From NCBI GenBank assembly GCA_944372095.1, contig CALVYG010000007.1, positions 1 to 54,280 on the forward strand: a stretch of 54,280 nucleotides of DNA, written 5' to 3'. The translations under genes and the position numbers were made by a program. Of the stretch, positions 18,926 to 26,567 are shown piece after piece. The notes beneath the pieces are model-generated. The model was not told the origin of the DNA and searched no databases. It was given only the letters and a program-made list of their open reading frames with translations. The first letter of the stretch is position 1, and the number at the start of each line of letters is the position of its first letter. The stretch is from an uncultured Clostridia bacterium. GTDB taxonomy: Bacteria > Bacillota > Clostridia > Christensenellales > DTU072.

Positions 18926-20311
18926 CTATCTGCTTTTTCCGAGCAATCTGCGAGCAATCACAACACCCATTACCGACGCCATCATCAGTCCTCTCGTCCA
19001 ACCGCTGGAATCTCCGAGACAATACAGATTTTCGATATTCGTTTTGAAATTCGAATCCATTTTTATACGGTTTGAATAAAATTTTATTTCGGGAGCGTAA
19101 AGCAATGTTTCGCTTCCAGCAAACCCGGGAACGACTTTATCCACCTGATCGATAAATCCGAGAATACTGCTCATCGTTCTGTAAGGTATTGCGCTTGTGA
19201 TATCTCCCGCCACCGCGTCTTTAAGCGTGGGAACAACATTCCCTCGCGTCAGTTCTTTTTCCCAAGTACGTTTTCCCGCTCTTATGTCACCCAGTCTCTG
19301 AACGAGTATCTGACCGCCACCGAGCATATTGAGCAACTGTCCTATATTTTGTGCATAAAGTATCGGTTCGTTGAACGGAACGCTGAAATGGTGCGAACAC
19401 AGTATTGCCAGATTCGTATTTTCGGATTTTTTGTCCTTAAAAGAATGTCCGTTTACAAGCGCAAGGTCGTTTTCGTAATTTTCCTGTGCGACGTATCCTC
19501 CCGGATTCTGACAAAAAGTACGTACTTTATTCTTGAACGGTTTCGGATATCCTATAAGTTTGGATTCGTATAACGCCTTATTGACGGTTTCCATAACTTC
19601 GTTTCGCAATTCAACTCTTACTCCGATATCTACGACGCCCGCCTCGTTCTCTATATTATGCGTTCTGCACATTCCTTCAAGCCAGTCCGCTCCTTTCCTG
19701 CCTGTCGCGACAACTACCGTTTTTGCGCGGAATTCCTTATTCCCTGCCGTCGCTCCGTAACATACGCCGTTTTCTATTATCAGATTATCCACGTCGCAGA
19801 GCGGATGGAGCTCCACTCCGTTATCGATAAGATAATTCTGTATGCGTAAATATAAATCATGCGCTTTTTCCGTACCGAGATGCCTTATCGGACAATCGAC
19901 GAGTTTCAGGTCTGCCTGTATCGCTTTAAGTCTTATATTTTTTATCTCTTCGGAATTGTCTATACCTTCCACATGTTTATCGGCGCCGAATTCAAGATAT
20001 ATTCCGTCCGTATAATCTATCATTTCCTGCGCGTATTTTTCTCCAATCAATTCGGGCAAGTCTCCGCCCACTTCGTAACTTAACGACAGCTTACCGTCGC
20101 TGAACGCTCCCGCTCCGGCAAAACCGGACGTTATATTACATGTCGGTTGACAATGTACGCATTTTCCGGTTACGTTTTTAGGACAGCTCCTTTTATCTAT
20201 AAGCCTTCCTTGGTCCAGTATAGCTATTTTTTTATTGCTTTTGTTTTTCAAAAGTTCAAGTGCCGTGAAAATCCCGGCGGGACCGGCTCCTATTATCAAT
20301 ACGTCGTACAT
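18926..20311 (-). CDS. FAD-dependent oxidoreductase (uncharacterised dehydrogenase family)
   Basis: 461 aa flavoprotein. The N-terminal dinucleotide motif is VLIIGAGPAGIFTALELL (residues 4-21). A second FAD-contact motif is VVVATGRKGADWLEG, and a C-terminal FAD block is LYCLGDSSGWTRGLM. An internal cysteine cluster (CPKNVTGKCVHCQPTCNITSG, residues about 43-63) resembles the conserved N-terminal region of the FAD-dependent dehydrogenase family COG2509. The substrate is unknown. Start set by SD GGAGG about 12 nt before the ATG, and an extended -10-like TGATAAAAT lies upstream. Single-gene unit. Confidence 0.85.
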   Translation of the reverse strand: MYDVLIIGAGPAGIFTALELLKNKSNKKIAILDQGRLIDKRSCPKNVTGKCVHCQPTCNITSGFAGAGAFSDGKLSLSYEVGGDLPELIGEKYAQEMIDYTDGIYLEFGADKHVEGIDNSEEIKNIRLKAIQADLKLVDCPIRHLGTEKAHDLYLRIQNYLIDNGVELHPLCDVDNLIIENGVCYGATAGNKEFRAKTVVVATGRKGADWLEGMCRTHNIENEAGVVDIGVRVELRNEVMETVNKALYESKLIGYPKPFKNKVRTFCQNPGGYVAQENYENDLALVNGHSFKDKKSENTNLAILCSHHFSVPFNEPILYAQNIGQLLNMLGGGQILVQRLGDIRAGKRTWEKELTRGNVVPTLKDAVAGDITSAIPYRTMSSILGFIDQVDKVVPGFAGSETLLYAPEIKFYSNRIKMDSNFKTNIENLYCLGDSSGWTRGLMMASVMGVVIARRLLGKSR

Positions 20312-20405
20312 ACGCGCATTAACCTCCGTTATTTTTCATTGTTTATTTTATCACATTAGAAATTTTTTTTCAATTAAAACTTCCTTATTAGTTTCTCAAT
20401 AAAAA

Positions 20406-20427
20406 ACGGGTGCTTTCCTTCACCCGT
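20406..20427 (-). terminator. Terminator of the ECF sigma operon
   Basis: Arms ACGGGTG (20406-20412) and CACCCGT (20421-20427). On the minus strand it is followed by a T-run (TTTTTTATT). It lies 30 nt beyond the stop of the last gene of the sigma operon (20457). Confidence 0.85.
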
Positions 20428-20456
20428 TTCAATCGATTGTTTTTATATTCTTTCTT

Positions 20457-21008
20457 TTATCCGTTATCCACGTCGGTTATCCTTGCTATTCCTGTATCGG
20501 CGTTTATTTCTATTTCTAGCTCGGTCCTCTTTAATCCGTCAAGAATTATAACCGCTTCTACTTCGTAAATATATCTGCTGTTTTTTAATTGCGACGTATA
20601 GACTATTTCTTTTTCAATCGATGAGATGATTATTTTTGCGTTTTCCGTTCCCGCAATATCCAACGCTTGCAATGTTGCTATTCTTTCCGCTTCGGTAACG
20701 CTTACGTTAAGATTCTGTTTTGCAGCCGTTACCGCCGTTCCGAATATTCCTCCGCAAACGGCTGCGGCAATAACCATTATTACGGTGGATGCTATCAACA
20801 GCGTTATTAGAGTTGTTTTCAGCGTATATTTTTTCTTTGCTTTTTTTACTTCGTCCGCTTCCGCTTTCTCTACGACGTTTCGCAAAGGTTTTTCATCGAT
20901 AACACTGCTTACTTTCCTTATCCTCTCTATTTCGCTTTCAACAAACGCTTTTTCTTCTTCGCTTGCCGTACCTTCTCTGTATTTCTGATATGCCTTTTCA
21001 AATTCCAT
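20457..21008 (-). CDS. Probable anti-sigma factor with single TM and extracytoplasmic PepSY-like domain
   Basis: 183 aa. Residues 1-60 are charged and cytoplasmic, about 62-92 form one TM helix, and the rest is outside. The outer part ends in YEVEAVIILDGLKRTELEIEINADTGIARI, shaped like a PepSY domain, as in the lipoprotein of the same operon. It follows the sigma factor gene with an 11-nt overlap, the usual place for an anti-sigma. No classical zinc anti-sigma HxxxCxxC motif is seen, so the assignment rests on topology and position. A plausible reading: the outer domain senses a signal and the inner part holds the sigma factor. Confidence 0.7.
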   Translation of the reverse strand: MEFEKAYQKYREGTASEEEKAFVESEIERIRKVSSVIDEKPLRNVVEKAEADEVKKAKKKYTLKTTLITLLIASTVIMVIAAAVCGGIFGTAVTAAKQNLNVSVTEAERIATLQALDIAGTENAKIIISSIEKEIVYTSQLKNSRYIYEVEAVIILDGLKRTELEIEINADTGIARITDVDNG

Positions 21009-21486
21009 ATTCGACCTCCATTATTTTTTTCAGATTTTCGCGTGCTCTGTACATACTTACTTTTACGCCTTCTGCCGATTTTCCTGTTATTTCCGCTATT
21101 TCTTTTACCGATAATCCTTCAAAATAGTATAACGTTACGGCTTCTTTTTGTCCTTCCGGTAAAAGTCCTATCGCCCTGTACAAAGCACGGTAATCATCGT
21201 TTCGTATCACCTTTTCAATCGCACTTTCGTTTCTGTCAGGAATATTTTCATTTAACTCTACGTACCTTTTCCTTGTCCTGCAATGGCTTAAAAATATATT
21301 TCTGCATACTTTCAATAACCACGGCTTAAAATCTTTGATTGCTCCGTCTGCGGTTTTCAGTGCTTTGAAAAATGCGGTCGATACCATTTCTTCGGCTATC
21401 GCAACATTCCCTGTCAGGGATATAAGATACAACAATGCGTCGTTATAATATTTTCTGAACAGTTCTTCTATCGCATCGCTTTTCAT
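20998..21486 (-). CDS. ECF (sigma-70 family group IV) RNA polymerase sigma factor
   Basis: 162 aa. Region 2 (about residues 8-75) includes the core-binding and -10-recognition stretch with AEEMVSTAFFKALK. Region 4 (about 105-160) has LPEGQKEAVTLYYFEGLSVKEIAEITG, the -35-binding helix-turn-helix. Length is standard for ECF factors. It lies between a PepSY lipoprotein and a probable anti-sigma in one operon. A candidate promoter it may recognise is at 22592-22617. Confidence 0.93.
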   Translation of the reverse strand: MKSDAIEELFRKYYNDALLYLISLTGNVAIAEEMVSTAFFKALKTADGAIKDFKPWLLKVCRNIFLSHCRTRKRYVELNENIPDRNESAIEKVIRNDDYRALYRAIGLLPEGQKEAVTLYYFEGLSVKEIAEITGKSAEGVKVSMYRARENLKKIMEVEYGI

Positions 21487-21496
21487 AGTATGTTTG

Positions 21497-22540
21497 TTAA
21501 TCCGGTTCCTTATCGCTCTTTATTATCTGTCCGCTGATTGCATTGATTTCGTAATCATATTCCCAGCCGTCACATTTGAACTCTACTTCATATTCGTATA
21601 TTCCGCCGTCCTTGTCAAGCTTTACTTCCAATTCTCTTACCCTGTCTACGCTTACTCCGGCATGACTTAACGCTATTTCTTTCGCTTTTTCCACTCCGAT
21701 ATAGGTTCCGCCGGTTACGCCGCTTCCCGAACTATTCCCGCCGGTTAAGTTTTCGTGCTCCTTTTTGACGATTTCGCCGGTAATCGCATTTATTTCGTAC
21801 TCGTATTTCTTTTCGGAACTGACAAATTCTATTTCATACACCAAAATCCCGTTTTCTCTTTCGAGCTTCGCTTTAACGAACCGAACGTTGCCTGCAACTT
21901 CTCCGCTGTCGGTAAGAGCTGCGTTTTCGGCTGCTTCCGCGCTGATTATTTCATCGGCGTCGGCTATACCGGGGGCTGAGACAGTTACGTTTTCTATGGA
22001 TTTTTTATATATTTCTCCGTTTGCCGCAACTATTTCATATTCATATTCTTTGCTTTCATATCTGAACTCTATCTCATAAAGATATTGTCCGTCGTCAAAA
22101 TCGTATTCGATTTTCAAAAACGTTACCGCTGTTCCGTCCGTAACTCCCGCGTCGGCAAACGCTATGCTCTTCGCTTCCGTTTCTCCAATTGATTGCGATT
22201 CGGGATTATCTGGCGTTATCGGCGCAGTTGTTGCGTCTATTACCTGGTCGTTCAGTTTTATACGTTCGATTCTTCCGCTTTCCGCTTCTATACGGTAGCT
22301 GTATTTTATCCCTTTCAACATCATTTCTACTTCGTAATACGTTTTTCCGCTCACGGTTTCTTCTTCTACCGTTACCCAACTTACCGCTTCTTCCGTTGTA
22401 CCGATATCCGCCATCGCTATTTTTTTTGCCTGTGCCGCCGCTATTCCTCCGATATTGTCCGCACATGCGGTTATCGCGAATACAGATATCAATACCATTG
22501 CTATAATACCCACCGAAATTAATATTTTTCTCTTTTTCAT
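21497..22540 (-). CDS. Lipoprotein with four PepSY-like repeats
   Basis: 347 aa. The signal peptide ends in lipobox ITAC with C26 lipidated. The mature protein holds four repeats of about 75 residues (about 30-105, 117-190, 197-265, 278-347). Each begins with an A-K-x-I-A helix and ends with YEYEINAxxGxI, the PepSY pattern. PepSY domains are known as protease-inhibitor or regulatory modules outside the membrane. It is the first gene of the operon carrying the ECF sigma factor and probable anti-sigma, 10 nt before the sigma gene, so it may be both a target and a modulator of the same signal. Confidence 0.88.
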   Translation of the reverse strand: MKKRKILISVGIIAMVLISVFAITACADNIGGIAAAQAKKIAMADIGTTEEAVSWVTVEEETVSGKTYYEVEMMLKGIKYSYRIEAESGRIERIKLNDQVIDATTAPITPDNPESQSIGETEAKSIAFADAGVTDGTAVTFLKIEYDFDDGQYLYEIEFRYESKEYEYEIVAANGEIYKKSIENVTVSAPGIADADEIISAEAAENAALTDSGEVAGNVRFVKAKLERENGILVYEIEFVSSEKKYEYEINAITGEIVKKEHENLTGGNSSGSGVTGGTYIGVEKAKEIALSHAGVSVDRVRELEVKLDKDGGIYEYEVEFKCDGWEYDYEINAISGQIIKSDKEPD

Positions 22541-22591
22541 TTTTACTTATCCTCCAATCATTCTTTTTTTTCAACGCGTTTCTACTTAATA

Positions 22592-22617
22592 GACGCCCGT
22601 CCCACGAAAAGGTTACA
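22592..22617 (-). promoter_or_regulatory. Candidate ECF-type promoter of the PepSY/sigma operon
   Basis: Minus strand: TGTAACC (22617-22611), 15-nt spacer, CGTC (22595-22592), about 50 nt before the ATG at 22540. This resembles ECF promoters (AAC-type -35 and CGTC -10) rather than sigma-A. Because the operon encodes an ECF factor, self-activation is the simple reading. Confidence 0.55.
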
Positions 22618-22707
22618 CCTAATTTGATTTTTTTTATAATCACAATTTTGCACAAGCTTTTCTCTTTTCCTCAAAAAATATTTTATTTTTTGTTCCCCGA
22701 TAAATAT

Positions 22708-22736
22708 TTGCTTCTTTTTTTTGTAAATGTTATTAT
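22708..22736 (+). promoter_or_regulatory. Promoter placing transcription start almost on the DUF1538 start codon
   Basis: -35-like TTGCTT (22708-22713), 17-nt spacer, extended -10 TG-T-TATTAT (22728-22736). The expected start (about 22742-22744) is 2-4 nt from the GTG at 22746, and no SD is visible, so the mRNA is probably leaderless. Confidence 0.55.
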
Positions 22737-22745
22737 ATATAAATC

Positions 22746-24260
22746 GTGAATAAGGTTTTTTTCAAAAAGTTAAAGGAAGCCTGCGTTTCAATTCTTCCTA
22801 TAACCGTAATAATCATAATATTGAACTTTTCTATAAATCCGATGGATAATTTTGCTTTCGGCTCATTCCTTATCGGCGCATTCCTGCTTATTGTCGGAAC
22901 AACTCTTTATTCTCTCGGCGTCGATACGGCAATTGAACCTATCGGAGAACATATCGGTTACAAAATCAGTCATACAAAAAATATCATTCTGCTTCTTTTG
23001 GCCGTTTTTCTTATAGGATGTTTCGTGACAATCGCAGAACCTGACCTTACAGTCCTTGCAAATCAGGTCTCGATTGATACATGGACTCTTATTATTGCAG
23101 TTGCCGTCGGCGTTGGCGTATTTATGATTATCGCCGTTTTAAGAACGGTCCTGAAAATTAACCTTAATATTGTTTTCACGGTTTTTTACTGCATTACTTT
23201 TATTCTTCTTATTTTCGCGGACAATTCAATTATTCCCCTCGCATTCGATTCGGGAGGAGTTACTACGGGCCCTATTACCGTACCTTTTATTATGACACTT
23301 TCTGCCGGTATCAGCGCGGTTATCGGCGGTTCGAAATCTCAGGAAAACAGCTTCGGTACAATCGGGATATGCTCTATCGGTCCTATTATGGTTATCTTAA
23401 TCCTTTCTCTTATCATTAAAACAGAAAGTTTTGCCGAGCTGACTGTCTTTTCGGAAATCAATTCGGTGAAGGATATTTTCCTCGCATACTTGTATGCATT
23501 CCCCGTTTATCTTAAAGAAGTAGGCATTGCTCTCGCACCGATTACCGCTTTCTTTCTGATAATGCAGGTGTTCTTTATAAAACTTCCTACTAAAAGACTC
23601 ATTCGTATACTTATAGGTATCCTATATACCTATTTAGGATTGACATTATTCCTTACCGGCGTTAATGTTGGCTTTATGGCGACAGGAACATATATCGGCG
23701 CTCAGGTGGCTCATGTCAACCGTTATCTCATTATTCCGATTGGCATGGTAGTCGGCGCTTTTATCGTTCTCGCCGAACCTGCCATTCACATTCTCAACAA
23801 GCAGGTTGAGGAAATTACGGGCAGCATGATTTCCAGAAAATCAATGTTCACAGTCCTGATGATTTCTATGGCTCTCGCAGTGGGTGTTTCCATGCTTCGG
23901 GTATCAACCGGAATAAATATTCTTTACATAATCGTACCGGGTTATGTTATAGCTATCGCTTTATCGTTTTTTGTACCGAAAATTTTTACGGGAATAGCAT
24001 TCGATTCGGGCGGCGTTGCAAGCGGACCCGTTACGGCAACGTTTCTGTTGCCCTTTGCTATGGGCGCTTGCGACGCTCTCGGCGGAAATATTCTTGCCGA
24101 CGCTTTCGGAACTGTCGGGACCGTTGCTCTCGTCCCTCTCATCGTGTTACAGGTCCTCGGGCTTTCTTATAAAATTAAAATTCATAGGAAATCTTCGGCT
24201 CTCAAACGCCGTAATGCCGAACTTCTCGCCCGTGAAGGCGAAATTATCGAATTCGATTAA
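22746..24260 (+). CDS. DUF1538 membrane protein with internal duplication
   Basis: 504 aa polytopic inner-membrane protein made of two DUF1538 halves. Motif FDSGGVTTGP (167-176) recurs as FDSGGVASGP (419-428), and IAEPDLTVLANQV (96-108) recurs as LAEPAIHILNKQV (342-354). The repeat period is about 250 residues, giving a pseudo-twofold transporter-like fold. The GTG start is forced by a stop codon two codons upstream. There is no SD; the promoter lies right at the start. The two PII-like genes directly after it suggest a transporter or channel gated by PII-type sensors. The transported species is unknown. Confidence 0.85.
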   Translation: MNKVFFKKLKEACVSILPITVIIIILNFSINPMDNFAFGSFLIGAFLLIVGTTLYSLGVDTAIEPIGEHIGYKISHTKNIILLLLAVFLIGCFVTIAEPDLTVLANQVSIDTWTLIIAVAVGVGVFMIIAVLRTVLKINLNIVFTVFYCITFILLIFADNSIIPLAFDSGGVTTGPITVPFIMTLSAGISAVIGGSKSQENSFGTIGICSIGPIMVILILSLIIKTESFAELTVFSEINSVKDIFLAYLYAFPVYLKEVGIALAPITAFFLIMQVFFIKLPTKRLIRILIGILYTYLGLTLFLTGVNVGFMATGTYIGAQVAHVNRYLIIPIGMVVGAFIVLAEPAIHILNKQVEEITGSMISRKSMFTVLMISMALAVGVSMLRVSTGINILYIIVPGYVIAIALSFFVPKIFTGIAFDSGGVASGPVTATFLLPFAMGACDALGGNILADAFGTVGTVALVPLIVLQVLGLSYKIKIHRKSSALKRRNAELLAREGEIIEFD

Positions 24261-24274
24261 AGGAGGTTTTGTCT

Positions 24275-24607
24275 ATGAAAAGACTTAAATTACTCGTCGT
24301 TATCGTGGACAGACAAATCGTCGACAAAGTCGCCGATACCGTCTCTTCGCAAGGTGCCGCTTTTTCTCATATTTGTTACGGACGCGGAACCGCCAATAAC
24401 GATTTATTAAACCTTCTGGGACTTGGCGAAACGGAAAAAGGCATTGTCTTTGCCTCCGTTTCATCCGATTCCCTGGAAAAAATTTATTCGGACCTCGATT
24501 ATCTTTACGATTTTCGCAAACCGGGCGGAGGAATTTCTTTTACGCTTCCGATATCAGCCGTCGGAGGCCCTGCCACATTAAAAGTTCTTAACGGCGATAA
24601 GGAGTAA
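24275..24607 (+). CDS. PII-like regulatory protein, first copy
   Basis: 110 aa in the chosen form. It starts at the ATG at 24275, where SD AGGAGG (24261-24266) is ideally placed; a TTG two codons earlier is less likely. The fold pattern of PII/GlnB is visible: an opening beta strand (KLLVVIVDRQIVDKV), a central G-R-G-T loop in place of the T-loop, and a closing PGGGISFTLPIS resembling the PII B-loop and last strands. The uridylylated tyrosine of GlnB is not seen. It lies 14 nt after DUF1538 and 2 nt before a second PII-like gene, so it probably senses a nucleotide or metabolite for that membrane protein. Confidence 0.8.
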   Translation: MKRLKLLVVIVDRQIVDKVADTVSSQGAAFSHICYGRGTANNDLLNLLGLGETEKGIVFASVSSDSLEKIYSDLDYLYDFRKPGGGISFTLPISAVGGPATLKVLNGDKE

Positions 24608-24609
24608 TT

Positions 24610-25071
24610 ATGAACGAAAACTACGAACTTATTTTCACTATTCTTAACCGCGGTTTTTCCGACCTGGTGATGGACAGCGCCAGACAAAGCGGCGCTACGG
24701 GCGGTACCATCATAACCGCACGCGGAACAAGTTCAAAAGAAATCGAAAATCTTTTCGGCATTACCGTATCCCAGGAAAAGGAAATTATTCTTATCCTTAC
24801 ATCAAAAGAAAAACGGAACGACATAATGTCCGCTATCTGCCGTTCGGCCGGACTGAATACGCAAGGTAAGGGTATCACTTTCTCTTTGCCCGTCAACGAC
24901 GTTTTCGGCGTCAGCTTCGGCATAAATCATCTTTCGGAACAAAGTTCCGACAGTAAACCCGATGGGGTTTCCGATAATTCGGAAAACCAGGGAAATGTTT
25001 CTCTGAACGCAAGCTGCTCCGTTTCCCATGATACTACCGACGCACATTCCGGAAACGAAACTTCAAAATGA
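24610..25071 (+). CDS. PII-like regulatory protein, second copy with long disordered tail
   Basis: 153 aa. Residues 1-108 repeat the PII-like pattern (YELIFTILNRGFSDLVMDSA, TARGTSSKE, GKGITFSLPV). The last 45 residues are Ser/Asn/Asp-rich and likely disordered (SDSKPDGVSDNSENQ onward). It is clearly diverged from the first copy, so it may make heteromers or sense something different. SD AAGGAG precedes the ATG. Its stop overlaps the next start by 4 nt (ATGA), coupling it to the radical SAM gene. Confidence 0.78.
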   Translation: MNENYELIFTILNRGFSDLVMDSARQSGATGGTIITARGTSSKEIENLFGITVSQEKEIILILTSKEKRNDIMSAICRSAGLNTQGKGITFSLPVNDVFGVSFGINHLSEQSSDSKPDGVSDNSENQGNVSLNASCSVSHDTTDAHSGNETSK

Positions 25072-25928
25072 GCGAACCTTGCAGACTTTGTCCTTTACAA
25101 TGCGGTATTGACAGGGATTTGTCTTTCGGTGCCTGTCGCGCAGGAAGTACTATGCGTATATGCAGAATTGCTCCGCATTTCTATGAAGAACCCCCTATAA
25201 GCGGTACAAACGGAAGCGGAACGGTTTTTTTCAGCGGATGCTCGCTCGACTGTGAATTCTGCCAGAATTATAAAATAAGTAAATCTTATGTAGGAAAACC
25301 TTTTACCCCCGAGCAACTCGCCGATGAATTAAAATCACTTGAAGAATCGGGTGTGCATAACATAAATTTCGTTTCTCCTACCCATTTTTCCGATAAAATA
25401 AGAATGGCTCTCGATATTTACAGACCAAACATACCGATTGTTTACAATACCTCCGGATACGAACTTTCTTCCGTTGTGGAAGAACTTCTGCCCTATGTGG
25501 ACGTATTCCTTACCGATATGAAATACTCCGATGACAATGTTGCAATAAAATACTCAAAACGTCCTTTTTATGTCGAAAACTGCAAAAAATCATTGGATAT
25601 TATGATAAAAAACAAACCCCTTGTTTATGAAAACAATCTACTTAAACAAGGCGTTATTATAAGACATTTAGTCCTGCCGGGAAACCTTCCGAATACTTTC
25701 GGCGTTATCGATTACTACGCGGAAAACTATAAATCCGACGCCGTTTTGAGCATTATGTCACAATTCGTTCCGCTTTACAATTCTTCGATAACACGCAAAC
25801 TTTCTCCGCTTGAATACAAAATTGTTCTTAATCGTTTATATTCTCACGGCATTGAAAACTGCTTTATTCAAGACCTCGATTCGGCAACCGACGATTATGT
25901 CCCCGAGTTTTATACCGAACCGCTTTGA
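25068..25928 (+). CDS. Radical SAM protein, PflX/COG1313 type
   Basis: 286 aa. The radical SAM cluster motif is CSLDCEFC (C58, C62, C65). An N-terminal Cys-rich stretch (C5, C8, C12, C23, C32) matches the COG1313 (PflX) family, which is related to glycyl-radical activases. FLTDMKY and RHLVLPG are family motifs in the barrel. The partner substrate is unknown. No pyruvate-formate-lyase-like gene is near. It is coupled to the second PII-like gene by ATGA and ends 19 nt inside the convergent gene 25910-26230. Confidence 0.87.
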   Translation: MSEPCRLCPLQCGIDRDLSFGACRAGSTMRICRIAPHFYEEPPISGTNGSGTVFFSGCSLDCEFCQNYKISKSYVGKPFTPEQLADELKSLEESGVHNINFVSPTHFSDKIRMALDIYRPNIPIVYNTSGYELSSVVEELLPYVDVFLTDMKYSDDNVAIKYSKRPFYVENCKKSLDIMIKNKPLVYENNLLKQGVIIRHLVLPGNLPNTFGVIDYYAENYKSDAVLSIMSQFVPLYNSSITRKLSPLEYKIVLNRLYSHGIENCFIQDLDSATDDYVPEFYTEPL

Positions 25929-26230
25929 TTCTTTTCCTTTCTTGCGTTTAATTCCATAAGTATTCTGAGCATATTCATTACGTCTTTGCCGAATAACCCG
26001 TCTGCATCCAATTTGTTTCCGTTACCGTCGGTGCTTTGGGGTTTACCGTTTTTCCCTCGGTTTCCGCTCAGCATAGCCATCATCATGGCATACATCGGAT
26101 TCATTCCGCCGCTGTCAGTGCTTTGACCCGGACTTGCTCCGCCAAACATATTCATTATTGCGTCAGGCGATATTCCTCCGCCGTTTTTTGCCATTAAAAG
26201 CGGCAATAACATCATAAGATTTCCGTTCAT
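25910..26230 (-). CDS. Small Met/Gly/Asn-rich protein of unknown function
   Basis: 106 aa, not recognised. The N-terminal half is rich in Met, Gly and Asn (LMMLLPLLMAKNGGG, MYAMMMAMLSG), and a short helix near 80-98 (DVMNMLRILMELNARK) ends in a charged tail. No TM helix or signal peptide is convincing. It follows 26246-26539 after 15 nt on the same strand, so these are probably co-transcribed with the desulfurase homologue upstream. The last 19 nt overlap the convergent radical SAM gene. Confidence 0.6.
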   Translation of the reverse strand: MNGNLMMLLPLLMAKNGGGISPDAIMNMFGGASPGQSTDSGGMNPMYAMMMAMLSGNRGKNGKPQSTDGNGNKLDADGLFGKDVMNMLRILMELNARKEKNQSGSV

Positions 26231-26245
26231 TATGCCCTCTCTGTC

Positions 26246-26539
26246 TTACTGCATTTTCAACTGCATTATCAAATCTTTCATCTTTGCCGCCTGTTCGGGC
26301 GTAAGAAATGTCTTTACTTTTCCGTAAAATTCATCCAGCTCTTTTGCCGAAATGTTGCCGCTCGAAACTCTGCCCACTCTGAATAACTCCTGCATAAGCT
26401 GTTCCTCACTCATAGACGAATATTTGCTCATAGCTTCCGTTGCACTCATCTCGGTTCTGCTTTCTTTTCTTTCGTTTCTCCTTTTTTCTCCTTCTCTTTT
26501 TTCCCTTTCTTTTCTCCTTATATATTCGCCTACGTCCAT
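26246..26539 (-). CDS. Small charged helical protein of unknown function
   Basis: 97 aa, not recognised. Residues 1-32 are very basic and acidic (RRKEREKREGEKRRNERK). The rest is helical, with LMQELFRVGRVSSGNISAKELDEFYGKV and a C-terminal LTPEQAAKMKDLIMQLKMQ. Likely cytoplasmic. It sits 28 nt after the desulfurase homologue and 15 nt before the Met-rich protein, in the same operon. The reading frame is intact with plausible composition, but no family assignment is possible from sequence alone. Confidence 0.65.
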   Translation of the reverse strand: MDVGEYIRRKEREKREGEKRRNERKESRTEMSATEAMSKYSSMSEEQLMQELFRVGRVSSGNISAKELDEFYGKVKTFLTPEQAAKMKDLIMQLKMQ

Positions 26540-26567
26540 AACTTCCTCCGCCGTATATTATATTCTT

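Noticed and set aside
24269..24274. Upstream TTG as start of the first PII-like gene
   Set aside because: The SD AGGAGG is spaced for the ATG at 24275, not for the TTG.
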